Shown: one piece after another, positions 23,864 to 33,150 of the stretch | Layout of the letters: every line of letters begins with the position of its first letter | Numbering within the stretch: position 1 is the stretch's first letter | From: Bacillus sp. B-jedd | Lineage (GTDB): Bacteria; Bacillota; Bacilli; Bacillales; Cytobacillaceae | Length of the DNA stretch: 64,000 bases | NCBI RefSeq assembly: GCF_000821085.1 | Contig: NZ_CCXR01000001.1 | Coordinates: 1,819,001 to 1,883,000 of the forward strand | Direction of reading: 5' to 3' | The notes under the pieces: generated by a model | The model's input: the letters and a program-made list of their open reading frames with translations, nothing else | Told to the model about the DNA's origin: nothing | Databases searched by the model: none | Translations under genes and position numbers: made by a program

Positions 23864-25318
23864 ATGCGGAGGATTCTGTTTCTTGTAGGAGTATTTTATG
23901 TTATTTTTCCAGTGATACTATCAATGACTTTTGGGTATCTAGCGGTGTCGGTCGGGGAGGCGGGGATGTTCATCGGGGTGGCTGGATTTTTGGCCGGAGG
24001 GATTGTGGCGGGTTTATATTTCGCTAAAAATGATCGTAAGGATATAACGTTGTTTAAAAAGCATTTCCCTGTTTTTCTGCCTTTGTTCCTTACTGTTTTT
24101 GCCGCCACTGTCCTAATGTTAGCGACTAGAGGGCATTTTGGAAATGATTTATGGGCAGTCTTTATCTTCCTGTTTTTCCCGTTCCTGCCGAATAGTTTCC
24201 TAAGTGTTCAGGGCGGTGAAATCATGCTTACCTTCATGGCGCCGTTCGCTTATTTTCTTGGATTCCAAGGGGCGTATCTCTCTTTTAATCGACAGAATGG
24301 CCCAAATTGGATAGCGTTAATAGGTGGAGTCTTATCTGTTGCAGTTTGCCTGGCTGTTTCAGCGGCAATACTTTGGCAAAAAAGCCAGAAAGTTTTGCCT
24401 TCCTATGGGTTCAAGTACGAAAATGGTTATTCAAGCGTTGATTTAAGCCCGTTTTATGTTACGAACAAATCGAATCGGCTGCCAAAGCTCAATGAACCTT
24501 CTGCTTTTACGATAGAAAAAGAAGAAGAGATGCCTGTCCTCGATGGAGCAGAAGCTGCATATCCTGTGTATGCGGCATTTGCGAATGCAGTTTATAAAGA
24601 CATAGCCTCGAAGAATGACGGGAATGAGAAGGGGGAAATTGTCAGCTTCACAAATACAATTTATGCTTTTGAACGCTTATTATCGGGTGAGGTAGATATT
24701 TTCTTTGGGGCGCAGCCTTCCGAGGAACAAAAAAGGATGGCGGAATCCCAGGGTAAGGAATTGGTCCTGACGCCAATCGGGAAGGAAGCCTTTGTCTTTT
24801 TCGTGAACAGTAAAAATACAGTTAATACTCTTTCCGTCGATCAGATCAAAGGGATTTATTCCGGGGAGATAACGGATTGGGGCAAAGCTGGCGGAGAAAA
24901 CGGAAAGATCAGGGCCTTTCAGCGGCCTGAAGGCTCGGGTTCGCAAACAATCATGCAGCTTATCATGAAAGAAGCGCCCCTCATGGAACCCTTAAAGGAG
25001 GAAGTCAGGGGTATGGGCGATATCGTGGAAGAGGTTGCCGACTACAGGAACTACCAGAACGCAATTGGGTATTCATTTCGGTTTTTTACTACTGGCATGA
25101 ATCCGAATAAGGAAATAAAATTGCTTGCGGTCAATGGCATTGAGCCGAGCGCAGCAACGATTCAATCCGGAACGTACCCATATGTAGTGAACCTTTATGC
25201 CATTACGCTAAAGGATAACCCAAAACAAACAATCAAGCCTTTCCTCAGCTGGATGCAAGGCCCCCAAGGCCAAAAACTCATACAAGATGTAGGTTATATA
25301 CCTCTAAAAAATAGATAA
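23864..25318 (+). CDS. Multi-pass membrane protein fused to a PstS-like binding domain
   Basis: A 484-residue protein with two parts. Residues 1 to about 172 hold about five hydrophobic helices (LFLVGVFYVIFPVILSMTFGY through IALIGGVLSVAVCLAVSAAIL). Residues about 200-484 resemble a phosphate-type periplasmic binding protein: AERLLSGEVDIFFGAQPS, VDQIKGIYSGEITDWGKAGG, FQRPEGSGSQTIMQ (the GSGS anion-binding loop of PstS) and the NAIGYSFRFF segment. Classic PstS is a lipoprotein with no membrane domain, so this looks like a tethered sensor or binding protein. No pstCAB genes follow. Ligand is unproven. Confidence 0.75.
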   Translation: MRRILFLVGVFYVIFPVILSMTFGYLAVSVGEAGMFIGVAGFLAGGIVAGLYFAKNDRKDITLFKKHFPVFLPLFLTVFAATVLMLATRGHFGNDLWAVFIFLFFPFLPNSFLSVQGGEIMLTFMAPFAYFLGFQGAYLSFNRQNGPNWIALIGGVLSVAVCLAVSAAILWQKSQKVLPSYGFKYENGYSSVDLSPFYVTNKSNRLPKLNEPSAFTIEKEEEMPVLDGAEAAYPVYAAFANAVYKDIASKNDGNEKGEIVSFTNTIYAFERLLSGEVDIFFGAQPSEEQKRMAESQGKELVLTPIGKEAFVFFVNSKNTVNTLSVDQIKGIYSGEITDWGKAGGENGKIRAFQRPEGSGSQTIMQLIMKEAPLMEPLKEEVRGMGDIVEEVADYRNYQNAIGYSFRFFTTGMNPNKEIKLLAVNGIEPSAATIQSGTYPYVVNLYAITLKDNPKQTIKPFLSWMQGPQGQKLIQDVGYIPLKNR

Positions 25319-25389
25319 ATTGGAAGTGGTCCTGGCTATGAAGATGTTTAAGAAAAAAGAACTGGCCAGCTACTCCCAATCCCATATTT

Positions 25390-25431
25390 GTAAAAATGCC
25401 ACCTTTACATCGAGGGTGGCATTTTTATTTC
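25390..25431 (+). terminator. Terminator of the membrane/PstS-like gene
   Basis: Stem AAAAATGCCACC / GGGTGGCATTTTT with a ten-base loop and T-rich tail. Confidence 0.88.
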
Positions 25432-25667
25432 GTTTTTAGTTGGTCTATTTGTTTTCTTAGGAATTGCTTTTTTAAAATAGGAAAAAGTAATGGCATAGTG
25501 GAAAAGAAAGTTCACTTTTTCGACAAAATTCTGCATAGTTTTTATTTTGGCAGGGTAGAGACAAGTCATAACCGTTTTCCTTGCCATGGCGCTATTTTTG
25601 GTGAGTTTCGCACAGTAAGATGATGACAGCTTAAAGTGGGCTGCAATCTTTTCGCAATCCTTCACCT

Positions 25668-25689
25668 GTTAAAACTGAAAAGTTTTAAC
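25668..25689. promoter_or_regulatory. Palindrome upstream of the carbamate kinase operon
   Basis: GTTAAAACT-GAAA-AGTTTTAAC, nine perfect pairs, two bases upstream of the shared promoter block. It could be an operator or an upstream terminator-like hairpin; no U run follows. Confidence 0.5.
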
Positions 25690-25690
25690 C

Positions 25691-25731
25691 CTTTGTTAAT
25701 TTGAAAACAGAATATATGAAATTTACACTAA
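25691..25731 (+). promoter_or_regulatory. Shared promoter/operator block, carbamate kinase operon
   Basis: CTTTGTTAATTTGAAAACA, then 9 bases of no conservation, then AATTTACACTAA-like sequence. It reads as TTGAAA (25701-25706), 17-bp spacer, TACACT (25724-25729). TGTTA-ATTTGA-AAACA is a near palindrome over the -35. The same block with the same spacing precedes the permease gene at 34636. Confidence 0.7.
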
Positions 25732-25778
25732 TCTATGGAGCGTTTGAAAGAAAATTATATCAGCAAAGAGGTGCTAGT

Positions 25779-26714
25779 ATGAATAAAATTGTTCTTGCCA
25801 TTGGTGGCAATGCGATTATTAAAGAAGGTCAAAAAGGTACGATCGTGGAACAACAGGAAAATATCGCTGAAAGCTGCGACATGATTCTTGATTTGATTGA
25901 GCAGGGCAATGAGGTTGTCATCACACACGGAAACGGTCCACAGGTAGGAAATACGCTCATTAAGGTACATATGGCTTCAAGCGTTATTCCTCCATATCCG
26001 CTAGATGTCTGTGACGCAGAAACACAAGGGAACCTTGGTTACTTAATCCAGCAGGCCCTGAAAAACAGGATGACAGAACGCGGCATTGATAAAACAGTCG
26101 CTTCTATCGTTACCCAGTCTGTCGTTTCCCAGGAAGACCCGGCGTTTGACAATCCGACAAAACCAATCGGGCCATTTTATACACAGGAACAGCTTGATGA
26201 AGCATTGAAAGAACAGGAATTCTCTTATATCGAAGACAGCGGCCGCGGATACCGCAGGGTAGTTCCGTCCCCAAAACCAATCAAGATTGTTGAAAAGGAT
26301 GCTGTTGAAGCTCTTTTAAAGAGTGGAGTTACGGTCATTACTGCCGGAGGCGGCGGAATTCCAGTAGTAGAAACTAACGGAATTTTGAAAGGCGCAGAAG
26401 CAGTTATTGACAAAGATTTTGCAAGTGCGCTCCTTGCAGCTGAAGTTGGAGCCGATTACCTATTCATTCTGACAGGCGTGGAACAAGTAGCCGTTAATTT
26501 CGGTAAACCAAATCAGGAAAACCTTTCTACTCTGTCTATTGCAGATGCGAAGAAATATATGGATGAAGGCCAGTTCCCTAAAGGAAGCATGGGGCCGAAA
26601 ATTGAAGCTGCAATTTATTTCCTTGAAAAAGGCGGGAAAAATGTAGTCATCACCTCCATAGATAAACTGCAGGATGCCCTTAACGGCAAAACAGGCACAC
26701 GCCTCGTTCTGTAG
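25779..26714 (+). CDS. arcC: Carbamate kinase
   Basis: A 311-residue cytosolic enzyme making ATP from ADP and carbamoyl phosphate in the catabolic direction. Amino-acid-kinase-family motifs are clear: VLAIGGNAIIKEGQKG at the N-terminus, ITHGNGPQVGN, the Ser/Thr-rich SIVTQSVVSQEDPAFDNPTKPIGPFY arm specific to carbamate kinases, ITAGGGGIPVV and FPKGSMGPKIEAA. Start ATG 25779 has AAAGAGGTG upstream; the frame stays open to 25701 without an RBS. It heads the FdrA/DUF1116 operon, which suggests carbamoyl phosphate is produced by that pair. No arginine deiminase or ornithine carbamoyltransferase is nearby, arguing against an arc pathway. Confidence 0.93.
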   Translation: MNKIVLAIGGNAIIKEGQKGTIVEQQENIAESCDMILDLIEQGNEVVITHGNGPQVGNTLIKVHMASSVIPPYPLDVCDAETQGNLGYLIQQALKNRMTERGIDKTVASIVTQSVVSQEDPAFDNPTKPIGPFYTQEQLDEALKEQEFSYIEDSGRGYRRVVPSPKPIKIVEKDAVEALLKSGVTVITAGGGGIPVVETNGILKGAEAVIDKDFASALLAAEVGADYLFILTGVEQVAVNFGKPNQENLSTLSIADAKKYMDEGQFPKGSMGPKIEAAIYFLEKGGKNVVITSIDKLQDALNGKTGTRLVL

Positions 26715-26748
26715 GTGATGTTTGCGCTGTCAGCGCGGGAGGTATGGT

Positions 26749-27960
26749 ATGGAACATAAAAAATTCATCCCCTTTTGGTGGAAAATTGTTGCTGTTTTCA
26801 CCCTTGGCTGGGTACTGATGTATGCTGACCGGACAATACTCAATCCGGTCATGCCCCATCTAGCTGAGGAATTTGGCCTGACGAATGCCCAGCTTGGTCT
26901 TGTAAACAGTGTGTTTTTTATCGCCTACGCGATTGCCCAAATCCCGTCCGGGACAATGGGTGACCGATATGGAAGAAGAACGATCCTTGTGCCCGGGTTT
27001 ATCCTGTTTGGTTTACTGACTGGTACGACTGGGCTTGCGACAAGCTTTTTCATGTTTTTGCTTCTCCGGTTTGTGACAGGGTTAGGGGAGGGTACCTATT
27101 ACGGCCCTTCCTATGCTGTCGCAACAGATAATATTCCAGAGAAGCATTTGACAGTTGGAACGGCGATTATTAACAGCGGTATGGCATTGGGAATTTCACT
27201 CGGTTACATGCTGTCCAGCTATTTTACACTGGAACTCGGAATGAGCTGGCGTGTCCCGTTTTATTTAATGACCATTCCAACGTTATTGGCCGCGGGACTT
27301 ATCTGGTTCATGCTTCGTCCAAATCCGCAACTGAAAGACATAACGAAGGAGCCGGGCCATGAGAAAGTGAATATTTGGGAACAGCTGAAAAATCGTAATG
27401 TCATGATCATACTCATCATGAATTTTTGTTCCTTGTATGGGTTTTTTATGATTATTACGTGGCTGCCTCAATATTTACAATTGGAAAGGGGATTTCATGG
27501 AAGTGAAGTAGGATACATATCCTCCTTGATTCCTTGGGCCTCCATTCCAGCCGCAATCCTGTTTGGTATGTTTTCGGACAGGCTCGGCAGGAAAAAGCCG
27601 ATTATATTTTTACTTGTCCCGATTGCGATCGTTTCGGTATGTGCGGTTGCTTTCATTGATAACAAGACTATGCTGGTGATTGCTCTCCTTATTTATGGCT
27701 TTACAGGTAAGCTGGCTTTGGATCCGGTGCTTCTTTCCTTCATGGCAAGGAACGTTTCCAAAAGGGCTTATGCAACAATGTTCAGTATTTACAATTTTGC
27801 CGGAATGCTTTCATCTATTATTGCCCCGTATATTACAGGGTACCTAGTTGATATTACCGGTGAGATGAAAACAGGCTTTATCCTCGCGATCATTATGATG
27901 GCCATCGGATTGCTGGCGATGGCGTTCACGAAGGAAATGCCAAAGGAAGCCCAGGTTTAA
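26749..27960 (+). CDS. MFS transporter, probable anion:cation symporter type
   Basis: A 403-residue twelve-helix carrier. It has the loop 2-3 motif GTMGDRYGRRTIL and its second-half echo GMFSDRLGRKKPI, and an early DRTILNPVMPHLAEEFGL helix 1 pattern as in the ACS subfamily, which carries organic anions such as hexuronates and allantoate. Start ATG 26749 has GGGAGG 8 bases upstream. It lies 34 bases after carbamate kinase and before FdrA, so it probably imports the substrate or exports a product of this pathway. Confidence 0.85.
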   Translation: MEHKKFIPFWWKIVAVFTLGWVLMYADRTILNPVMPHLAEEFGLTNAQLGLVNSVFFIAYAIAQIPSGTMGDRYGRRTILVPGFILFGLLTGTTGLATSFFMFLLLRFVTGLGEGTYYGPSYAVATDNIPEKHLTVGTAIINSGMALGISLGYMLSSYFTLELGMSWRVPFYLMTIPTLLAAGLIWFMLRPNPQLKDITKEPGHEKVNIWEQLKNRNVMIILIMNFCSLYGFFMIITWLPQYLQLERGFHGSEVGYISSLIPWASIPAAILFGMFSDRLGRKKPIIFLLVPIAIVSVCAVAFIDNKTMLVIALLIYGFTGKLALDPVLLSFMARNVSKRAYATMFSIYNFAGMLSSIIAPYITGYLVDITGEMKTGFILAIIMMAIGLLAMAFTKEMPKEAQV

Positions 27961-28059
27961 AGGGATTTTCGCATTAAACATCATTCGTTCATGAATACTA
28001 TTCTTGAACAGTAAGCTTGATGATTGCTTTACTTCTACTTAAAAGGAAGAGGTGTTAAC

Positions 28060-29805
28060 ATGCTGCACACAATTATTAAAGAAAATTCTTATCAGGATTC
28101 AGTTAACCTGATGCTATTAACGAACAAGCTGTCGACAATGGAAGGCGTAAAAAGGATTTCCATTATGATGGGTACTCCTGCCAATAAGGACATCTTCAAG
28201 TCAACAGGACTTTATACCGACGAACTGGAAAATGCGAAGCCAAACGATATGATGATCGTTATGGAAGCTGAGCAGGAAGAAAAGGTTCAGGAAGTACTCG
28301 AGGAACTGGACAACTTCTTGAAAAACCAGGCAATCAGTGATACAGGAAGCAATTTCACAACCGTACGCACATGGGATAAAGCAACGAAAGCATTGCCATC
28401 TGCAAACATGGCGTTGATTTCTGTTCCTGGGCAATATGCTCCTGAAGAAATTGACAAAGCACTTAACAATGGCCTGCACGCTTTCGTATTCAGTGACAAT
28501 GTTCCAATTGAGGAAGAAGTTCGCCTGAAGAAAAAAGGAAAAGAAAAAGGATTGCTTGTCATGGGTCCTGACTGTGGTACAGGTGTCATGGGCGGTATTC
28601 CACTGGCATTCGCGAACGTCATCGCTGATGGAAATATCGGGGTTGTCGGCGCTTCTGGAACTGGAATCCAGGAAGTTACCACCATTATCGACCGTCTCGG
28701 CGGCGGAATTACTCATGCAATTGGAACTGGCGGCCGTGACCTTTCCGATAAAGTCGGCGCCATTACGATGATTGAAAGTATTAAAGGTCTAGAAAACCAC
28801 CAGGGAACAAAAGTGGTTGTTGTAATTTCCAAGCCACCGGCTCCTGAAGTGCGCGATCATGTTACACAGGTACTTCAAAGCCTGTCTAAACCGGCTGTAG
28901 CGATTTTTATCGGTGAAAAACCTGAATACCATGAAGGCAATGTCCATTTTGCCCACACGCTTGAGGAAACAGCTGTGCTTGCTGTTGAGCTTTCTAAAGG
29001 AAATAAAATTGCCTCTCCGGAAGCGCGTGAAATTTCTGTACCGGAAGTTTCCCTTAAAGAAGGGCAAACATCCATCAAGGGACTTTATTCCGGTGGTACA
29101 CTTGCAGGTGAAGCAGCAATGCTGATTTCCGAAGCACTGGGACTTGAAAAGGGAGCGAAGAAAGAAGAAGGCTTCCAGCTTAAGTCAGGCGGACATATGG
29201 TCGTTGACCTTGGTGACGACGTGTACACACAAGGCAAGCCACACCCAATGATCGATCCTGAAACAAGAGTGAAATTCATGAAGGAAGCAGCTCAAGATGA
29301 AGATACTGCAGTCATTCTCTTCGACCTAGTTCTTGGCTACGGTTCACATGAAGATATGGCTGGAGCACTGTTGCCTGCAATCAAGGAAATCCAGGCCGAA
29401 GCAAAAGCGGCCGGAAAAGAAATTCCATTTGTATCTTTTGTCTGCGGAACTGATAAAGACCCGCAAAGCTACAAAGAGCAAAGGGAAAAACTTCAGAGCG
29501 CCGGTGTTTTGATGTATGACAGCAATGTCCAAGCTGTTAAAGCAGCTCTGAAATTAATTGGCAAAGAATTGAAGGAAATTCAAAAGGAACATAGGGAGCT
29601 TTCTTCCCCAGTTCAGAAAGAAGACCTTACTGTTGCTGCGCCAATCCAAAAGCTGCTCAATGAAAAGCCAATGGTCATCAACGTAGGCTTGAAAAAGTTC
29701 ACAAACGCAGTCCTCAACCATGGAGGCCAAGTTGTCCAGTTCGACTGGAGGCCAGTCGCTGGAGGCAACGAAAGAATGAGGAAAATCCTCAGCCTGCTCC
29801 AATAA
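28060..29805 (+). CDS. fdrA: FdrA family protein (oxamate-carbamoyltransferase-type subunit)
   Basis: A 581-residue protein related to succinyl-CoA synthetase alpha subunits. The Rossmann CoA-binding-like part is GNIGVVGASGTGIQEVTT followed by the FdrA hallmark GTGGRDLSDKVG. The middle has the SISKPPAPEVRDHV-type linker, and the C-terminal part resembles the SCS ligase domain (DLGDDVYTQGKPHPMID, VILFDLVLGYGSHEDM). In E. coli, FdrA (AllF) with YlbE (AllG) and YlbF (AllH) forms oxamate carbamoyltransferase. Start ATG 28060 has GGAAGAGG upstream. It sits 41 bases before its expected partner, the DUF1116 gene. Confidence 0.9.
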   Translation: MLHTIIKENSYQDSVNLMLLTNKLSTMEGVKRISIMMGTPANKDIFKSTGLYTDELENAKPNDMMIVMEAEQEEKVQEVLEELDNFLKNQAISDTGSNFTTVRTWDKATKALPSANMALISVPGQYAPEEIDKALNNGLHAFVFSDNVPIEEEVRLKKKGKEKGLLVMGPDCGTGVMGGIPLAFANVIADGNIGVVGASGTGIQEVTTIIDRLGGGITHAIGTGGRDLSDKVGAITMIESIKGLENHQGTKVVVVISKPPAPEVRDHVTQVLQSLSKPAVAIFIGEKPEYHEGNVHFAHTLEETAVLAVELSKGNKIASPEAREISVPEVSLKEGQTSIKGLYSGGTLAGEAAMLISEALGLEKGAKKEEGFQLKSGGHMVVDLGDDVYTQGKPHPMIDPETRVKFMKEAAQDEDTAVILFDLVLGYGSHEDMAGALLPAIKEIQAEAKAAGKEIPFVSFVCGTDKDPQSYKEQREKLQSAGVLMYDSNVQAVKAALKLIGKELKEIQKEHRELSSPVQKEDLTVAAPIQKLLNEKPMVINVGLKKFTNAVLNHGGQVVQFDWRPVAGGNERMRKILSLLQ

Positions 29806-29846
29806 AAATAGGATCGTTTTGAATTTATAAAAGTGGAGGTAACTGT

Positions 29847-31106
29847 ATGTATAACACAATGAATGAAGCAAACAGGGCGGTATTGGATAAGATTGTTGGC
29901 TCAGCACCTTTCCTAGTTGACGTGGTCCCTGCGAAATCAGTAATTGAAGTATTGAACGGCAAAGTATTGCTACATGCCGGACCGCCAATCAAATGGGAAG
30001 AAATGACTGGCCCAATGCAAGGCTCATGCGTCGGTGCAGCCTTGTTTGAAGGCTGGGCAAAGGATGAGCAGGAAGCCCTTGACATGCTACAAAATGGAGA
30101 AGTCGAGTTTATGCCTTGCCACCATGTAAACGCAGTTGGACCGATGGGCGGTATTACATCCGGCAATATGCCTGTATTCGTTGTTGAAAATCGCTCAGAA
30201 GGAAACCGCGCTTATTGCACAATGAATGAAGGAATTGGAGCTGTTCTCCGTTTCGGAGCGTATTCCGATGAAGTTATCAACCGTTTGAAATGGATGAGGG
30301 ACGTACTTGGCCCGGTTCTATCGAAGGCGATTAAAATGACGGAAGACGGATTGAACCTGAACGTCATGATTGCCAAGGCAATTACAATGGGAGACGAATT
30401 CCACCAGAGGAATATTGCCGCTTCACTTATCTTCCTGAAGGAAGTCAGCCCATTCATCCTAAAAGCTGATATCAATGAAGAAGAACGCTTCCAGGTAATC
30501 AAGTTCCTTGCCGATACGGACCAGTTCTTCCTGAATGTCATGATGGCTACATGTAAGGCTGTTCTTGATGGTGCGAGGACAATTGAACACGGTACTGTCG
30601 TAACGGCAATGTGCCGGAACGGAAAAGACTTTGGTATCCGGATCAGCGGTATGGGAGACCAGTGGTTTACTGCACCGGTTAATACTCCGCAAGGATTGTT
30701 CTTTACTGGTTACAGCCAGGAAGACGCCAACTCGGATATTGGTGATTCCGCGATCACAGAAGCTTATGGTGTCGGAGCAATGGCAATGATTGCTGCCCCA
30801 GGCGTTACACGCTTTGTAGGTGCTGGCGGATTTGAGAACGCTCTAAGCACAAGTAATGAAATGCTTGAAATCTGTATCGACCAAAATCCTAACTTCGCAG
30901 TTCCAACATGGGATTTCCAAGGAATCTGCCTTGGCATTGATGCAAGGAAGGTTGTTGAAACAGGGATCACCCCTATCATCAACACCGGAATTGCGCACAA
31001 AAAGGCCGGCGTTGGCCAAATTGGTGCAGGAACAGTTCGCGCGCCGCTTGCCTGCTTTGAAAAAGCTTTAGAAGCTTATGCGCAAAAGCTTGGTCTGATC
31101 GACTAA
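29847..31106 (+). CDS. DUF1116 family protein (YlbE/AllG-like)
   Basis: A 419-residue soluble protein matching DUF1116, the family of E. coli YlbE, a subunit of oxamate carbamoyltransferase. Visible conserved blocks: LLHAGPPIKWEEMTGPMQGS, MPCHHVNAVGPMGGITSGNMPV, ARTIEHGTVVTAMCRNGKDFGIRISG and GICLGIDARKVVETGITPIINTGIAHK. Together with FdrA and carbamate kinase it should phosphorolyse a carbamoyl compound to carbamoyl phosphate; the exact carbamoyl donor is not known here. RBS GTGGAGG precedes the ATG. A strong terminator ends the operon, which runs from the carbamate kinase gene. Confidence 0.88.
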   Translation: MYNTMNEANRAVLDKIVGSAPFLVDVVPAKSVIEVLNGKVLLHAGPPIKWEEMTGPMQGSCVGAALFEGWAKDEQEALDMLQNGEVEFMPCHHVNAVGPMGGITSGNMPVFVVENRSEGNRAYCTMNEGIGAVLRFGAYSDEVINRLKWMRDVLGPVLSKAIKMTEDGLNLNVMIAKAITMGDEFHQRNIAASLIFLKEVSPFILKADINEEERFQVIKFLADTDQFFLNVMMATCKAVLDGARTIEHGTVVTAMCRNGKDFGIRISGMGDQWFTAPVNTPQGLFFTGYSQEDANSDIGDSAITEAYGVGAMAMIAAPGVTRFVGAGGFENALSTSNEMLEICIDQNPNFAVPTWDFQGICLGIDARKVVETGITPIINTGIAHKKAGVGQIGAGTVRAPLACFEKALEAYAQKLGLID

Positions 31107-31135
31107 GCGGAGCCATTCGCGAAATATATGATGAA

Positions 31136-31172
31136 AAAAGAGGAATACAATTATCGTATTCCTCTTTTGCTT
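31136..31172 (+). terminator. Terminator of the carbamate kinase-FdrA-DUF1116 operon
   Basis: Stem AAAAGAGGAATAC / GTATTCCTCTTTT, loop AATTATC. Twelve or more base pairs and T-rich tail. Confidence 0.9.
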
Positions 31173-31281
31173 AAAAAATTTAGGGGCGGCTCTTTATAAA
31201 GCGTATGCCAGATTGAATTAATGTTATAATGGTTCAGTAAATTTCTCTTGTAATAATAGGTGAAAGGGAGCAGGGAAAAAG

Positions 31282-32382
31282 ATGGGATATTTAAAAAAAG
31301 ACGTAGATATCGGAAGTATTGGCTTAAGTCAGCTTTTGGCTGTCTACGAATGCATGCCGGACGGCTTCCTGTTCACGAACCTTCAAAAAGAAGCAGTTTA
31401 TTATAACGATTCTTTAAAAGACATCCTTTTTGAAGAGGAAGGGACTATTTTAGCCACCGAGGATGATTTTCTCTCTTTGATTAATGGCTGCACTATCCGA
31501 CATTTTGATAATCTCCCCCTTCTTCAGGAAGAAACAGATGTGGTATTGAAGTTGACTGTTAAAATTAATGAGCGCTTGAAACACCTATCCGTAACGAAAT
31601 TTGAGGTGTTTTTGCAAAGTCAGCCAACTGGTACCGGTTACCTTATCCGGGATATTACCCAGGAAGAGGAGATTCTGCTCCTGAAAACCGATTTGATTAC
31701 AATCGCGAGCCATGAGTTCAAGACGCCGATTACGAGCCTTAGAGGAAGCGTGGAGACGTTGTTGCGCGAGGATGCCGACTGGGATGAAGAGTTCAAGCAG
31801 GACCTGCTTGAAGGGATACACGAAGATCTTGTTCATCTCCAGGAACTCGTGACGGTTTGGTTTGACATAAAAAAAATCGAACTGGGCACAATGTCTCTGA
31901 ATAAGCACCATTTTCCGATTGGCCAGCTCGTCACAAAAACGATTGAGCAGCTGCCCAATGAAATTCGCTGCATGGCCACGATTGATATCAATATGGGCGA
32001 TTATCAAAACTTATTCATTTATGGTGACCGGAAACGCCTCCATCAGGTTTTACTGAATCTGGTGGTCAACGGACTGGTACATAATGAAAGCAAACATAAG
32101 ATCATTTCCATCTCAGTCACAACAGATGATCAGTTCGTGTATATCCATGTTAAAGATAATGGGCTAGGTATCGAACCAGAATACATGGATAAGATTTTTG
32201 AGCGTTTTTACAAAATCAATCCTCCTCTTTATGGGAAAGCTCATGGTTCAGGTCTTGGGCTTGCAGTTTGCAGGGGATTGATGATGGAGCATAAAGGTGA
32301 TATTTTAGTTGAAAGCGCGCCTGGTTACGGGAGTACATTTACGATGAAACTTCCAAGTTATTTGAGTGAAGAAGGTGAGTAG
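31282..32382 (+). CDS. Soluble sensor histidine kinase
   Basis: A 366-residue kinase without any transmembrane helix, so it should sense a cytosolic signal. Residues about 15-125 form a PAS-like sensor (LAVYECMPDGFLFTNLQKEAVYYND). HisKA follows with phospho-acceptor His144 in ASHEFKTPITSLRG. The HATPase domain has N box NLVVNGLVHNES, G1 DNGLGI and G2 GSGLGL. Its response regulator starts two bases after the stop codon. Position between two catabolic operons suggests it controls them in response to an intermediate; this is inference. Confidence 0.9.
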   Translation: MGYLKKDVDIGSIGLSQLLAVYECMPDGFLFTNLQKEAVYYNDSLKDILFEEEGTILATEDDFLSLINGCTIRHFDNLPLLQEETDVVLKLTVKINERLKHLSVTKFEVFLQSQPTGTGYLIRDITQEEEILLLKTDLITIASHEFKTPITSLRGSVETLLREDADWDEEFKQDLLEGIHEDLVHLQELVTVWFDIKKIELGTMSLNKHHFPIGQLVTKTIEQLPNEIRCMATIDINMGDYQNLFIYGDRKRLHQVLLNLVVNGLVHNESKHKIISISVTTDDQFVYIHVKDNGLGIEPEYMDKIFERFYKINPPLYGKAHGSGLGLAVCRGLMMEHKGDILVESAPGYGSTFTMKLPSYLSEEGE

Positions 32383-32383
32383 G

Positions 32384-33100
32384 ATGAGCCACAAAATTGC
32401 AATAATTGAAGATGATGCTAAAATTGCGCGATTCATTAAAGCCAATCTCCAATCAAAAGGATATGAGGCGATCACTTTTCCTGAGGGAGAACTGTTTTTG
32501 GAACAATTTGCGCTGCAAAATCCTGATTTGGTTCTCTTGGATATTACGCTGCCAGGAATAAATGGGTTTACTGTTCTCGACAGGCTTCGAAAGTTTACGA
32601 ACGTGCCGGTCATCATCCTGACTGCGAGGAGCAATTCAAATGATCTCGTCGAAGGATTTGAGTTGGGCGCAGATGACTATTTGACAAAACCTTTTTCGCT
32701 TGATGAACTTTTCGCCAGGGTAAAGGCTGTGCTTCGTAGAATGAGTGTGCATGAACAGATTTTCCAAGAGGAAAGCAAACTATCAATCGGGTCACTTGAT
32801 ATTAATTTTGCCCAGAAAAGGGTTTTCGCACTTGGGAAAGAATTGCGGTTCACACATACTGAGTATATGATTCTTGAGCAACTCGCTTTATATGCCGATA
32901 AAATCATCTCCCATGAACAGCTGCTTGTTTCAGTGTGGGGGAAGGAGTATCGCGATGAAGTCGAGTATTTGCGGGTCGCGATTGCAAGAATTAGGAAGAA
33001 GCTGAAAGAGGCGGGTATTACGAACAGTTCGGACCTGATCCGGACCTACCCAGGCATCGGGTATTCGCTCGTGTCCAATACGAATACTACACAAGTTTAA
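32384..33100 (+). CDS. OmpR-family response regulator
   Basis: A 238-residue transcription factor. Receiver domain with acidic pocket Glu9-Asp10-Asp11, phospho-acceptor Asp53 in LVLLDITLPG, Thr in ILTAR and Lys in YLTKPF. The C-terminal winged-helix DNA-binding domain (about 135-235) shows the OmpR/PhoB pattern LRFTHTEYMILEQL and DEVEYLRVAIARIRKKL. Start ATG at 32384 follows GAAGGTGAG, nearly overlapping the kinase stop, so translation is probably coupled. A candidate regulator of the two promoters with the shared block at 25691 and 34432. Confidence 0.92.
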   Translation: MSHKIAIIEDDAKIARFIKANLQSKGYEAITFPEGELFLEQFALQNPDLVLLDITLPGINGFTVLDRLRKFTNVPVIILTARSNSNDLVEGFELGADDYLTKPFSLDELFARVKAVLRRMSVHEQIFQEESKLSIGSLDINFAQKRVFALGKELRFTHTEYMILEQLALYADKIISHEQLLVSVWGKEYRDEVEYLRVAIARIRKKLKEAGITNSSDLIRTYPGIGYSLVSNTNTTQV

Positions 33101-33103
33101 CCC

Positions 33104-33150
33104 GATAAAAAAACCGGCTGGACTATAAAATGTCCAACCGGTTTTTTTAG
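33104..33150. terminator. Bidirectional terminator between convergent genes
   Basis: Stem AAAAAAACCGGCTGGAC / GTCCAACCGGTTTTTTT with A and T tails, closing the two-component operon (+) and the esterase gene (-). Confidence 0.9.

Noticed and set aside
25405..25665. 86-codon minus-strand frame between the PstS-like gene and carbamate kinase
   Set aside because: No RBS, overlaps a terminator, Lys/Ser-rich composition expected from AT-rich spacer DNA.
25779..26714. Arginine deiminase (arc) pathway
   Set aside because: Carbamate kinase is present but arcA, argF/arcB and arcD are not; the partners are FdrA and DUF1116.
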